A stretch of 59,041 nucleotides of DNA, from the NCBI GenBank assembly GCA_023231475.1, contig JALJEE010002731.1, forward strand, positions 1 through 59,041. Reading direction: 5' to 3'. This DNA is from Seison nebaliae. Lineage: Eukaryota; Rotifera; Pararotatoria; Seisonacea; Seisonidae. Made by a program: the position numbers and the translations under genes. Positions 1 to 12,469 of this stretch are shown in pieces. The notes below the pieces were generated by a model. That model made no database searches and had not been told where the DNA came from. It worked only from the letters and a program-made list of their open reading frames with translations. Each line of letters begins with the position of its first letter. The stretch's first letter is position 1.

Positions 1-210
1 ATCGGATACTCGAGACCCCAACAATATAGCACCACTTAATTCAAAAATACTTGCCAACACACATGCTTGACCCATCGTTAATACTCGCGAGCCAACACTA
101 GTTCCAAATGAATTCGCAACATCATTTGCTCCAATACCAAACGCAACCAAAAAAGCCGCAATAAATCCAGTTACGAGAATCCATAATGATTGGGTATCAT
201 AAGGTACCAT
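1..210 (-). CDS. SLC20 (PiT) sodium-phosphate symporter, N-terminal part, cut by window edge
   Basis: Reading the minus strand from the ATG at 210 gives an open frame to the window edge: 70 codons starting [16 protein letters not shown] and containing [17 protein letters not shown], then [25 protein letters not shown] is the signature of the SLC20/PiT family, which carries inorganic phosphate with sodium across the plasma membrane; the LASIFE stretch after it also fits. Two hydrophobic segments flank the signature, as in the family. The frame stays open upstream of this ATG (RFILAN before it), so the exact start is uncertain, but homologues start close to this point. The rest of the gene lies left of the window. 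The family call is confident; the paralogue is not resolved. Confidence 0.9.
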   Translation of the reverse strand, partial: MVPYDTQSLWILVTGFIAAFLVAFGIGANDVANSFGTSVGSRVLTMGQACVLASIFELSGAILLGSRVSD

Positions 211-1611
211 GTTCGCCAATATGAACCTAGAAGTCCAGAATAGTTCTAGCAAATATTGAAAAAATTGAATGAAACTATATTTTTTATAAAACCTGAAATT
301 ATTATTTTTGTTCAAAGTTTCTCCTATTCTCTGAATATTTATATTCGATTTTCATATTCGTTAATTAGTCACTAGAATAGCGTACGTTCAACATAGGAAC
401 TCCCATTATGAAATGAAGACAATTAAAACATTTCTAACATGTACGTCAACATTACAGGAATTAAAATAAATATATAACTGAATAAAATACTAATTAAAAC
501 TAAAATAATTTCCAGGTGTCTTTACTCAAAATTGGATTTGTGATAATGTTATATTGAGATCATTTTGTTTTTGAACATCATACTTTAAAATTTTTTATTA
601 TAAGTAGACCCTCACTTGAAACTAATTGTCAAATAAATTAAACATAAAATTATTTATGAAACAAGGAAAAATTGATGTTTCTTCTGTTTTCTATCATATT
701 ATACATACATCAATACATAATTAACATCTATCATAAGTGCAATAATGCAAAATCTTCTTTATTCTTTACAATTTTGAAGTCATGTATGTTCGAAATGGTT
801 TATTTTTCTATTTACCTAATTTTAATAAACATGCTTCATTAACTTTCATCATTTATTCACGTACACTTGTTCTACAAAATGCGGTTAAATTATGGTGAAA
901 CTACGGTTTTTTCGAACAATCTGTAGAAAAATCACGGAAAATATAAAGTAACATACCGTTCACAAAGAGACAAATTCATGATTTTTTCATGGTTAATATG
1001 TAGTCCTTTCAAATTATTTATGTAAGTAAGTAACGAATATAATAAAATATAATTATCAAGGAATATGTATAACAAGATGAATTTACTGTTAGGAATTATA
1101 ATTTTTCCGTTTTCGGTACTTTTTATAACCTTAGCTATAGATAAGTTTTGACATTTTTCCGACTCATCTTTTATAATTAGAACTATTTTATCTTGACAGG
1201 TAGTATCTTGAAATCGTATTCAATCTTTGGTTTTTTGTGAATTTAATATAATTCTAAAAGTTCAATTAACTTTCAATTCCAAATTTAACTATCCTTCGGA
1301 ATATTTTCTGAAAATTTAGTCAAAAAAAATTTTTTACAAATCGTTTATTCTATTTCTCTACAATTGTTTTTCGAAACTTTTCTCCATTCACCCGATGAAT
1401 TTTTTGTATATTGTTGATAATCAGTGATTAAAAAACGCCATAATAACAACTGATTTGCTACTGATAAACAGCATAATAATCACTTGATAATTTCTTTCTC
1501 ACGTATTATGAACTCGAAGTTTATTTTATTCTTTATAGTGATGGGGATACGAAGGGCGAAGGGAAATTAATTTCTTCGTCCTCCTTTTAATAAATGAAAA
1601 ATTCCAGACAT

Positions 1612-1655
1612 TTTCCCTTCGCGAGCTATACATAGTCCTACTTCGCGAAGGGAAA
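1612..1655. repeat. 13-bp perfect inverted repeat
   Basis: Arms 1612-1624 and 1643-1655 are exact reverse complements (TTTCCCTTCGCGA and its complement) around an 18-nt spacer. The neighbourhood, about 1550-1680, repeats the word CGAAGGG several times and is locally richer in G/C than its surroundings. This could be a structured RNA, a protein-binding palindrome or a small mobile-element relic; nothing decides between them. Confidence 0.6.
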
Positions 1656-2600
1656 CGAAGTAAAGGAAAGAAAAGGAGAAAAAAAGGGACGGCGAAGCAA
1701 CATTTTTTTGAAAGTCCTTTTCCTACTTTAACGGACAGAATAGTACAGGGACAATATATTCGTTGAAAAATTATGATAGGGGGAAAAATATATTTTATTA
1801 GGAATATCCATCTCCATCTGTAAGCGGAAATGTGAGGAAAATTGAGAGAGTAAAGGACGATCTAAAAATTATAATAGTCTAACAAAATTAATAAGATAAA
1901 TGTCTTACAGATAAATGTTAGACGGTTATCTTACAATTGTTAGACAGATTCTATATTAAGCCGAATGCCTCGGACAAAGATCCGTCCTTTATCAATGTAT
2001 ATTTATTCATTTATTGGTATAAATTTGATGGAATTTTATTTTAAAAATTACAGAAATTTGAAATTAATTTCTGATAAAAAAGTGGAAATGGAGGAATATG
2101 GAATTGAATTTCCAAACAGGAAGTTATTGGAAAAGAAGTGTTGGACGAAAGGAATTTCATTTGTTTTTCGAAGACCTTAGGAAAATCATCTGTGTGTATT
2201 GAAAATTGGAAAGATCATTCTTTCCTGAAGTTGAAAAAGTCGAATTTCAGGGAGAATTTTCACAAGATCTTAAAGAACAATTCAGATAATTACATAATTA
2301 TGACTTATAATTGTTAATAACTATGTTGAGAATTTTTATGTACGGTTACAATCTACAAAAGGTTGAAAACTTTTCACGATATTTTTTCCGAGGCCATTAT
2401 TAATGTCGTTTTCCATCGCGAAGTCATTTTTCACGACATTTTTATATATTCTTCTTCATATTTATGGTGTCATAAATCTCTGAACTGTAATTGTACTTTT
2501 ATTTTCAAGGTGATTTCTAATGTTGACTTGATATGTCTCTCGTTAGCTTGAGATAAGGGATCTTATTTGTATAGAATGTTTACAACGAGAATAAGGTAAT

Positions 2601-2683
2601 ATCCCTGTAAGCATTTGAATGTCTTGAGAACGTTTATATACATCAAAAAAACGTTCTCAAGACATTCAAATGCCAACAGGGAT
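2601..2683. repeat. Near-perfect 35-bp hairpin (33/35 paired, 13-nt loop)
   Basis: Arm 2601-2635 is the reverse complement of 2649-2683 except for two adjacent mismatches (left-arm bases 2609-2610). The inner 25 bp are perfect. The loop, 2636-2648, is A/T-rich. There is no flanking target-site duplication, so a simple MITE is not supported. An RNA from either strand would form a stem of about 35 bp, which is more perfect than a typical pre-miRNA. Confidence 0.85.
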
Positions 2684-3602
2684 GTCTATTCGATTAAGTT
2701 ATATTCAGTTTCCTATTACGAATATTGGATCTGTAGAATAGATAAATAGATGTGTTTACTTTTGTGCATATGAAAATTTTTATGACAATTTTTGTTGGCA
2801 TTATCTTCTTTTAAACACTTATGGTGTATAAAGTAAAATTAATATCATATCGGTAAAGAGACAAAGAATAAAATATTATAGAATTAATTTCAGATAAGAA
2901 ATGTTTATTATCAATATTTTCCGTACATAAATTATTCAAATTTTTAAAATTATCTTATTTGTTTTTGAGATTTAGTTAATTGATGAGAATATTTCTCGTT
3001 TGATGTATGACGAAGAAAAGCAATAAATTTCTTTATATTAATTTGAATTTATTTTTGTTAATTTTGGTGAAGAAATTGCATTTTAAACTTGGAGATTCTG
3101 ATGAGTGGATTACTACTTCTAGCAACATCTAAACGTGTTTTTAATATGTTATTAGAAGTACTAAACTAGTAACTTTAGTATTGTTTTATCTGATAAATTT
3201 GAGATAATATTATCATATTCTGCTACAATTAATCGCAAATTTCTAATTTGATAATTAAGTGAAATAGAAATAAAATTGTTTATTATTAGGTGAAGAAAAA
3301 AGTGAAATAAAGGAAAAGATATTGAAGAGGAAAAGATAAGGAAAATATATGAAAAGCAAACGGCTCGATAAGTTGTCGTTATTGGGTAATAATAATAATG
3401 AATAATAATAATAGAATATAAAGATTTTTTTCTCTTTTAATATATCGTTTATGAAGATTATTTGATTTGAATTGATAAATAAAATATACAAATTTCATTC
3501 TTATTTCGATTTTGTTCAAATTGAAGAAGATCAGTATCTTTATAATTTGCTAACTTAGAAATGGCCTCGCAGTTTGTGAGGAATTGAATGTGAAACAAGA
3601 AC

Positions 3603-5557
3603 TCATATAATTTTTTGAAAATTTTGATTAAATGCTCCATTTTGATAGGGAAACATTGTTGATGATTTGTTGAGTTGCATTTCGAGAGAAAGATTCTCAT
3701 GGAAAGCAGACGTGCCATTGTCGAAGTACAATTGACTGACGTCGTTCGTATTCGTAGTGGGTTGTCTACCCAGATCTTTCCCGTCTTGCAACGATGCTGT
3801 TGACGATGACGCTTCTGGTGTATCCATAAAATGGTGAGTTGATGAAAATGCCTCGTTGATGTTGGGAGCATTATAATGACATAAGTTCGTTGCAGCTACG
3901 GCAGCTGCTGCCGCGTAAGGATAATACTCGAAATAAGATAAAGAATTAATCGATTTGTTATCATTCGACGCATCGGATATATTAGAATTAGTTGTCAATA
4001 AACTGTTCGTTAGATGCTCTTGCACATCAGACATTTCAGTTGGAGTTCCGAACATTGGAGTTGATAAATACGTTCCCAAATCAGTTGCGGTCGTCGTTGC
4101 AGTTGATGTCCTAATTAAACCGTTCTTCATGATGTCGTCACACTTCATCAAATGGTTTGGATCGGTCGCATCCGAATTAATATTGGTTAATTGGTTTTTG
4201 TTGTTGTTGTTGTTTTTTCCATTGGGCGTGGAATGCCGAGGCATTTCACTGAGTCGAGGAGAGATGGATGAATCCTCCAAATATGATTTCATTAAAATAT
4301 CTTCATTTTTCATATCGGTCGAATGAAAATTTGATTCCGACTTCATTATCGACAGGAAATTTGATGAATCTATATTTTTTGATGATGTCTTTTTGATTGT
4401 TTCCACATTACTGATACTCCCATTGCCCACATGGTTATGGTTTCCATACCGTTTTTTCTTATTTGATTTTTTTGATTTATTTATTGATTTCTTCGTGTTA
4501 CTGTTTGTTACATTCGTATTATTATTATTATTATTATTCGTATTATTATTATTGTTCGTGTTATTGGAATTGGTATTAGTTTCACCTCCTGAATTAGTCG
4601 ATATATTTTTCCCGTTTGGCGTTCCACTAATATTATTCAATAAAACATTGTCATTGACGAGTGATTGTTGAAATTGATCATTATTCATTTTCTCTTCATC
4701 TTCTTCTGATATAATATATAAGTGTTGTTGTTGTTGTTGTTGCTGCTGCTGTTGTTGTTGTTGTTGGTGGTGGTGTTTTTTCAGAGAATTATCATTTTGA
4801 AACGATTTTGAATCTTCCGCTATTTCCATTGTATTCGTATTTAAACCATCAAATAATGGAAACATCATTCCCGCAGCAGCTTGATGCGCTGCATAAATGT
4901 TAGCCATCTCTTCCGGACTACATTCGACAGGAATACCATCGGCTCCGATGAATGTTGTTCGATTATTTCCGTCAACTACTGCACCTCCTGGTAAGCCAGT
5001 CATGCGCTTCTCCTTCTGTCGTCGATTACAGAACCAGACGCGAACCACTTCCTTCTCTAATTGGAGACTATCAGCAATTGCTGAAATATCTTGAGCTGCA
5101 GGTTTAGGATTACAACCGAAATGACTCTCCAATGTTCCTTTGATCGACAATTCGATACTTGTTCGTTTCTTTCTCTTACGACCTTGTGTACTCATACGAT
5201 CGAAAGTGGCGGGTGATCCATCAACCGAATCTGCCTCCTCCAACCATTTCGATAAGAGCGGTTTCAGCTTGCACATATTCTTGAAACTTAATTGCAACGC
5301 TTCAAATCGACAGATGGTGGTTTGGGAGAAAACATTTCCATATAATGTTCCTAGAGCCAAACCGACATCCGCCTGAGTAAATCCAAGTTTAATGCGACGT
5401 TGTTTGAATTGTTTCGCAAATATTTCCATATCATCATTATTAGGCATATTATTCTCATCATTATCCAAATATCCACCTGTACATGATGATGATGATGGAG
5501 AATTAGCCATTGGATTATTTCGCTGTGATTGCGACTGCTGTTGATGTTGAGACGACT

Positions 5558-5588
<31 letters not shown>

Positions 5589-6287
5589 TTGTGATTGGTG
5601 CATTGATTGTGATTGCGGATCGATTTGATTTAAAGTTTCACTATTAGTTTTGTCGTCGATTCCATTAACTGTGGTTTGATATCCAGTACTTGCTGCCAAC
5701 ATTAATGCATTATATTGATCATATGGAGTCAATAAATGATTGAATGATGTTGTAGCAGTTGTGGATGGACAAACGCCATTAGCTGCAGCAGCCAACACCA
5801 TCATTGCGGTATTTTCGTTTATTTGATTTCGTGATTCTTGTTCGATAATTGATTGTTGAAATGAATTTATCGGTAACGAACTATTTGAATTATTATTATT
5901 ATTATTGTTGTTGTTATTGTTAGAAGTATGTAAATTGTTGTCATTACATGTTGCAATCCTTTGATTTTCATCATTTAATGAATTGATCGATTTTGATGGT
6001 TTTGATTCCGTTGAAATATTCTCCATTGTCTCATCAAACAACTTCTTATTCGCATTCATCGCATCAATCAGATGCTGCTGCTGTTCTTCCAATTGTCTTT
6101 GTAATTCGTGTTGTTGTTGTTGTTGTTGATGATGATGATGTTGTTGATTATTATTATGTTGTTGTTGAAATTGTTGTTGACGAATATTCTCCATGAGATA
6201 TGCTGTCATATCAACGGAATTTTGTTCATGTTGGGTAGACGAGACGTGTCCTTGATAGACGGAAGCGTCGAGTTGTATATCATCCAT
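3603..6287 (-). CDS. POU class III homeodomain transcription factor (vvl/Brn family)
   Basis: Intronless, 894 residues from the ATG at 6287. The open frame runs 24 codons further up to a TTG, but an in-frame TGA sits just beyond, so the ATG is the first usable start unless an upstream exon joins at the TTTGGCAG near 6360. The POU-specific domain is at about residues 285-357 ([20 protein letters not shown], then [20 protein letters not shown]). The POU homeodomain is at about 368-428 ([16 protein letters not shown], with helix 3 ending [15 protein letters not shown]). These sequences match class III (Brn1/2/4, Drosophila ventral veins lacking, C. elegans ceh-6) better than class II. Such factors bind octamer-like DNA and control neural, tracheal and epidermal development. 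The protein is about twice the usual length because of Gln, His and Asn runs. One oddity is FGCNPKP in the homeodomain where the family usually has FLKCPKP. Confidence 0.93.
4724..5592 (-). repeat. Gln/His/Asn-coding trinucleotide runs within POU3
   Basis: CAA/CAG runs (seen as TTG/CTG on the plus strand) at about 4724-4775 and 5556-5592 encode His-Gln and Gln tracts, and AAT-type runs near 4515-4565 encode Asn. They flank the POU domain and never interrupt it. CAA and CAG are mixed, which suggests tracts kept by selection or old enough to have lost purity rather than fresh slippage. Confidence 0.8.
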
Positions 6288-8186
6288 CGACACTTGCCGC
6301 ACCGGTACTTCCTTCCAAGAATAGTTGACGTCCGAATGACTAATGAATTCAACTGCCAAACAACAATGTCAGACGAATCTGCCAATAAAAATTTATTTAA
6401 GAGATTACCAAAATAATTCTTCGCCACTTGCCGAATGAGAAGGAAAGAATAATATTTTTATTGTTAATTAATTTATTCTAATAAATACAAAATCTGTTCA
6501 GATACAATGAGAGAAAGTTGAGAATTCAATAGAAAATTGCTGAGATTTTACAACGAAGAAAAACATCGAACAAAAAAACATTTCCATCAACATCATCATC
6601 AAAAATTTATTGGAAGAAATCAGATCAGAGAGATTCCAACTATTGATCACTCCATTCATTATGGATGTGTGGAATCATTAACAGTAAATTTCTGTCACTC
6701 ATTCAAATCAATTCTCTCGATGTCATAAGGATTTCACACATGGCGGTCAATCAATTTAGAACTTTATGTTTTTTTTCTCATTTCACTTACATCGGCATCA
6801 TTAAAACTAATCGACTCTGATGAGCATGTGTGAAAAGATGACTGACTGATTGAGTCCTTCCTTTCTTCTTCCCTTAACTTTACAATTAGAAAGAAAAAAA
6901 AATTAAAGTTTGGTAAAAAAGAAAGAAAGAAAGAAACAGTTGTCAAACAATTACTTCCCCTCCTCTCATAAGATATGCATCTCCCAACGAATTCCAACAA
7001 TCTGATCATCATAATCATCTTATTTGGACGATAATGAATAGAAGGAAAACATGAAACTTCATCATTAATAACACTAAAAATAGTAGCGGCGAATTCATTT
7101 CGATTCTTCCTAGCAGATGGATCAAGTGAGTTGGCGATCCATGAGGATACATTATCCCTGCTGAGTAGAAGATGGAAACGAATCATAACATAAATCAGAT
7201 CTATTAGAATATGAAAGAGAGATATTCGATCCTCCATCGGCTCATCATTAATTTGGAGTATTGACCATCTGTTCTAAGGTTCATCCACTGATAATTCCAT
7301 GGAATTTTTTTGAAAATAGAAAAACTAATTTCTAGAAGGAGGAGAAGGAGAATTGGGTTGGGGAGATGGCAAAGTTCCTGAATATTTTCTAATTTATCAA
7401 TATGGATCGTTGTTGGCAAATCAAAGTCGGTTACCGTTTACAGTCGACTGACAATGAGTAATGTCTGCCACATACACTTGTCATATTCAATGATATGTTA
7501 CATATCCGATTACAGATTAGTTGCGGCTGCCAAAACTTTCCAAATATGAAATTCAGCGATGTAACAACCGGTCATGGACTTTATGAAATGATTTCATCAT
7601 GTCGATGAGAATGTACGAGAATATTGAATGAATATGGTGCATTCCTGTCGCATTAGGAATGATGATTGAATAAATTTCTTAGTCCTAATCTCGAGTCAGT
7701 CTCATTCCACCAACGGAATGGAGGAATAGGAGGACGCATATACTCGCCCGACCTTCTCCATTTCATCATCATTTAATAGTTGAACATCGAGTCGTTTTCG
7801 TCTCTAACGTTATCGTCATCATCAGCATCCGCGATTTGTGAGAATTATTTATTATGTTATTTTCTCTCGAATAACTTTCTCTGTTTGGGACTAGTATGGG
7901 GGAGAGCTGAGAAGGACCCTGTTCGACTAGTGGAAGTGTTCGACTAGAAACGGTCGGTTGACATTCTTCCACCTAGCACCTATTCGTCAAGCTCCGCACC
8001 GAGCACACTATGGTATTAAAGGAAATGTGATTGACATCATAGGGAGGTAGGAGAGTAAGTAATGGTCGAAATACGTGATTGTATCTATAAAACAAAAAGG
8101 AGAAAAAAAGGTCCAACATTTGAATAATAATAATAAATATAATGAAAATGATGAAACTCTTGTTTTTGAATACTAATGTCGTGAAA

Positions 8187-8194
8187 ATGCAAAT
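8187..8194. promoter_or_regulatory. Perfect octamer motif upstream of POU3
   Basis: ATGCAAAT is the canonical POU-factor octamer. It lies about 1.9 kb upstream of the POU3 start codon. Class III POU genes are known to autoregulate in Drosophila, so feedback is a reasonable idea, but one octamer is expected by chance roughly every 14 kb in DNA of this composition. Confidence 0.3.
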
Positions 8195-8550
8195 TAGGTT
8201 CCAATCATTACATTCTCTCCTCACAATTCCCTTAGACTAACTTCTCTTCTGTTTAGGAAAGGAAAATCTGAGTCTACACATAAAACTTGTTTGGTTCTAT
8301 CTTTTTTTGGAGCTACATACGTCGCCCTCCCCTTTCGTCCTGTGATTATGTGTGTCGATGGAATGATAACCGAATAGGAGAAAAGGGCAATCCCTCTGTT
8401 TATGTTCCACTCGAACTCGTTGTCATCGATGTTCACGAGTGTCATTCGTCAGGCACCTCCCGCTTCTCCTCCGGTCCAACGGAGCTCTAATCAGCAACAG
8501 TTGTATCAAAATTCTCTAACTTCTCTAAATGACTCAAAATATAAATTCAT

Positions 8551-8585
8551 CTTCTTCTTCTTCTTCTTCTTCTTCTTCTTCTTCT
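8551..8585 (+). repeat. (CTT)n microsatellite
   Basis: Uninterrupted CTT repeats, about 11.7 units, in non-coding DNA. Confidence 0.9.
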
Positions 8586-10325
8586 AACAATATCTATCAA
8601 CTAATTCTGTGTATACACCAACATCAACATGATCAGTAATTCTCGCAATATATATTTATTTTTTTATTTATTTATATTCAACCATATTAGTCTTCTTACA
8701 TGTCATTACGTGTAACATTCAGGTAATAACAAATTTACTTTGATTTCATTAATTTATGTTTCCTCTCTCACTTTCCCTTCTGACCTATTCTATGTTCCAT
8801 TGAACAGTCTTTTACATACTGAAGAACGAGAAAATTAGAAAAAAGAAGAACTCTTTTTACTTTTTACATATTGACATATCGAGATATTTGATCAGTATTG
8901 ATCATCAATCTTCTTCTCGTCGTCTTCCTCCATCTCGTCATGTGCAAGAAACAAGTTCGCTTGTAAAATGATTGCTCTTTATCGTCTTTTTGTCTCAAGG
9001 GGAGGGTAACGAGAAAAAGCAAAAAAAAGAAAGAAAGTAAAGGAAGATGAAGAATTGATAAAGGAGAAAAGGTAGAAATGATAATTGTTGATAATAGAAC
9101 GGAGGAGAATATATGAGAGCGGAAAAGTATTTGTTACTTGATTCGTGATGATAATAAATTTCTTTGAGTCTCCTACCAATCATTGAATGATGTTCAACTT
9201 CATCATTTGTCGACTCGGCCAATGAAATACACATCGTTGATCGTCAAAGTAAGAGCGGTTGTGATGAATGCATCGAACCAGAAAATTATGCACGACATTC
9301 TCTCCCCAAGTGTGTTGACGGCATGACAAAGTTCAATTGTCGTATGAAAGTTTAAATTGTAGTAAACAGACGAATGATATAGTGGAAGGTTTCATTTTCA
9401 TCGTCCCATGGAATTGATGGGGAAGATAAATAAAAGAAAGACTTCATTTTAATGACAAACATTCTCATAAAAAATCTGCGATATAATAAACTAATCTTCG
9501 ATAGGAGGAATAGGATGAAGTGAAAATGAATTGCAACAATAAAATTTAATGAATCACTTCCCAGTTTTATGAGGGGAGGCAGGACGACGACATCCACGAA
9601 CATAGATCCGTTGGCCTTCTCTCATTTTCAGTCATTCATCTTCCACGATCGACTCAATCCAAATTTGACACGAGACGAAAACAAGCATTCCACTTTTTCC
9701 TTTTCCACAACAACATCAGTCCAAATAACTCAATTACGATGTCGTTCATTGACATTTATGCTAATTCTTTTTCTTATTATCCTACACCGTTTGGACTTAT
9801 AAGATGAAACGTTTAATTGAATTGCCAGGCAAATTCAGGAAATATTTATCAATGAGCATTCTCTCTAATTTGTCTCTATTATGGAATCTGAAGCTACTTC
9901 AATTACGTATGGAAATTATTATGATTCATATCACATTCCCTCACATAACTGGATCGATGTCGTTCAAGAAGTAAAACTTTCTCCAATAACATAGAGACTT
10001 AGATATGGGCCGGACCGATCTCCAAACCATTAGTTGTTCAACGACATTCAGAGAAGAGTGAGTTTGACTTATTAAAATTTCATTGAATTTCGAAGTGAAA
10101 TTGGAAAGGATTAAATTGAATTATTTCACAATTACTTGATAACAGGTGCGGGTGACTAGAAGAATGATCGCTTCTCATTTATGTTCTTTCTTCTCGCACA
10201 CCTCCCATAGAGATTTCCGTGAGAGAATTACATTTCGTTCTTATGTGTCGCTCATAAAACAATCAATGATCAATGATTACCGAAAAGGATATGTTGTGAT
10301 AGCAATTTTCAGTTTTATTTCCTCC

Positions 10326-10368
10326 ACATATACACACACATATATATATACACACATACACACATATA
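10326..10368 (+). repeat. Mixed CA/TA dinucleotide repeat
   Basis: Alternating (CA)n and (TA)n blocks in intergenic DNA. Confidence 0.8.
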
Positions 10369-10780
10369 GGGAACGGCGTTTGAAAGTGTTATTCGATTCA
10401 AATATGTATTTACACATCTCAAATTTAAGGGAACTTATGATTGAAGGAGATAAGTTAAATGAAACCGATCACTTCAATCATTTCATCAGAATTCTCTAAT
10501 GTTTAACATTTCTATTATGTTTCGAGTATCTGTGAAAATTTGATTCGCGCATCTTCTCTTCTCAGTCAATACAATACCGACAATCAGTTTAATCACAAAT
10601 GAAAGGTGAGGATTCTCGTTGAATGATTGTCCGGTTGAATGAAAACATAGAACTGATGGAATGGCACATTCTTGTGAAAAGACAGTTCTCTCATATAAAC
10701 AAATATTCTTACGAACTTTTCTATCCTTTCCATCTCTGAACAATCATCAGCGAATTCATTCTTCTCGCTAGTGTCAGTCT

Positions 10781-10824
10781 CGTTCGTTCGTTCGTTCCGT
10801 AGCTAGATAGCTAACTAGCTAACT
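10781..10824 (+). repeat. (CGTT)4 followed by AGCTA-type repeats
   Basis: Four CGTT units at 10781-10796 are followed by AGCTAGATAGCTAACTAGCT-like short repeats to about 10824. A TCAGTC initiator-like word lies just upstream, at about 10774. No transcript can be assigned. Confidence 0.6.
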
Positions 10825-11887
10825 ATTTTGTTCGACTGGTAGTTAAAGTTCACTAGTTGAATAGTCAATCGTTCATTGTGAGAGGTGCCTCCATAGAAAT
10901 TGGGTGAGGAACAATAGAAGACTGAACTGCCATCTGCAACGAAGCAACAGTAGAAGAGGATTCGACTGGATGAATGGAATGGATGAATGTTATTGTGATC
11001 TCTCATTGAAAGAAAGGACGAGATGGTGGCGAAAGAAAGAAAGAAATAAAGTTTTGAATGGAATTTGAGAAGTTGTCTGATGAAGGCAATGGAAGTTTGG
11101 TGTTGAATTAAACAATTGATTCGAATTCCTTTCCATTCGACTCGCGGAGAAAAGAAGATGAGCAATCATTCCTGCTGACCAACAGTATCAGACATCTGTC
11201 ATACATATCATTTACTTCCACCTGTCACTCATTCGTGCAGACGAATAAAAAACAAGAACTTTCTAATTAATTGTCGTTTATTATTTATTGCGAGAGAGGA
11301 GTAAGAAGAATTCCTGTAATTTATTCTTTATTGCAAGAAGATTCGACTATTGGTCGATGATGGATCGATTACATTCGTCATCAAATCCCGTCACATCGAT
11401 AGTGCAATTATACAGAAAATAATTTATGCGATGACAGTAAGTCATCAACATTAATGGCAGCTGATGTTTTCGTTTGGAACGAAGTTTAGTTGACTGAAAC
11501 TTATCATCGACAACAAATTGTTCCGGTTCCCAGACCAATGAAGAGAGTACTAATGATTGGACGAATTCTCTTCAATTCCAATAAGGAACAAGACGATTTT
11601 TTTATTCACATCAACTTTATTATTTATTGCTACTTGTTCCTATTCTATTGCGACGTAATGAGATACTTATTCTCTTCATACTCATCATGCTGCTTAGTAG
11701 TTGTGGAGTATCTTCCTCTCCCTCCTTCATCATCCTCGTCGTCATCGTCGTCGTCGAAACAATAAAGAACACAACCGTACAATGAGCTACAAATAAATAC
11801 GATATATCATTAGTCTCAATCAGAGTTGTCTTTATTTTGTCATTCCTTCGATTAGGATATTGATAAGTCGCATCTGCTATTCTATAC

Positions 11888-12283
11888 TCATTCGCAGAGA
11901 ATAACAACAATGATAACTATCACCTCCATCCCTTCAACGACATGATACATTGGCACTTGTGAAACCATTTGCATAATGACCCCATTCATATGAATTATCT
12001 GCTGAATCAGGAATTCTCTAGCAACATTTCTTTCAATCTCACTCAGTTTTCCTTTCCCATCTAATGAACATTCGTTTCCATCCAATGTAAACATATTGAA
12101 GGAAAAAAAGGAGAAAATAATGAATTCAGTAACACAGAATATCCACTTTCTCTCCTCCTCCCCATCTCCCACACCAACCGAAACTTTTATATAAATTAAT
12201 CGTCTCTCATACGAATTGTGTGAGATGATCGGGAGAAAACTCCCCAACCGAATTATCGCCGACATCATTTCCCAATCTTCCAT
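11888..12283 (-). CDS. Doubtful 131-codon ORF, unknown
   Basis: This begins with a true ATG at 12283 and stays open for 131 codons. The middle part (FTLDGNECSLDGKG, then SEIERNVAREFLIQQIIHMN) reads more like protein than its neighbours do, and a GT donor-like site follows VVEGME. The first third and the Ile/Val-rich end look like translated non-coding DNA. I recognise no family. It could be an exon of a small gene downstream of CFAP44 or a chance ORF. Confidence 0.2.
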   Translation of the reverse strand: MEDWEMMSAIIRLGSFLPIISHNSYERRLIYIKVSVGVGDGEEERKWIFCVTEFIIFSFFSFNMFTLDGNECSLDGKGKLSEIERNVAREFLIQQIIHMNGVIMQMVSQVPMYHVVEGMEVIVIIVVILCE

Positions 12284-12469
12284 AAAACAAATGTCGATTA
12301 AGAGATCGTCATTCTCTTCAATTAAAATGGAAAAGGAAAATGGTAATCGACAGAACTACACAAGAAGATGATGATGATGACGACGGAAAAGAAGATGAGG
12401 AATACTCAAAAAAGAAAAAGAAGAAGAGAAAGATTTTCAAATTCTTTATTCGCTCATCGACAATTAGAA

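Larger units (their letters stand above)
211..3602. other. Intergenic, very AT-rich; hairpins but no convincing gene
   Basis: This lies between the 5' end of SLC20 and the 3' end of POU3. It is dominated by A/T runs. ORFs at 1965-2180 and 2363-2551 are short, have no recognisable domain and no splice context, and I treat them as chance. Two structured elements stand out and are listed separately: an inverted repeat at 1612-1655 inside a patch rich in CGAAGGG-like words, and a near-perfect hairpin at 2601-2683. Confidence 0.6.
6288..11887. other. Upstream region of POU3, apparently non-coding; probable cis-regulatory DNA
   Basis: There are 5.6 kb between the POU3 start and the doubtful ORF at 11888. 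The ORFs here are short, often start at TTG/GTG, overlap each other on both strands, and show no domain or splice continuity. Visible items: a perfect octamer ATGCAAAT at 8187-8194, a (CTT)n run at 8551-8585, a CA/TA run at 10326-10368, and a (CGTT)4 plus AGCTA-repeat patch at 10781-10824. Large gene-free upstream tracts are usual for developmental POU genes. I see no tRNA or transposon here. Confidence 0.5.

Noticed and set aside
1965-2551. 71- and 62-codon ORFs near the hairpin
   Set aside because: The first starts at ATG-like but domain-free sequence in A/T-rich DNA; neither has splice or homology support.
2601-2683. Hairpin as an inserted MITE
   Set aside because: No target-site duplication at the arm ends and no second copy visible in the window.
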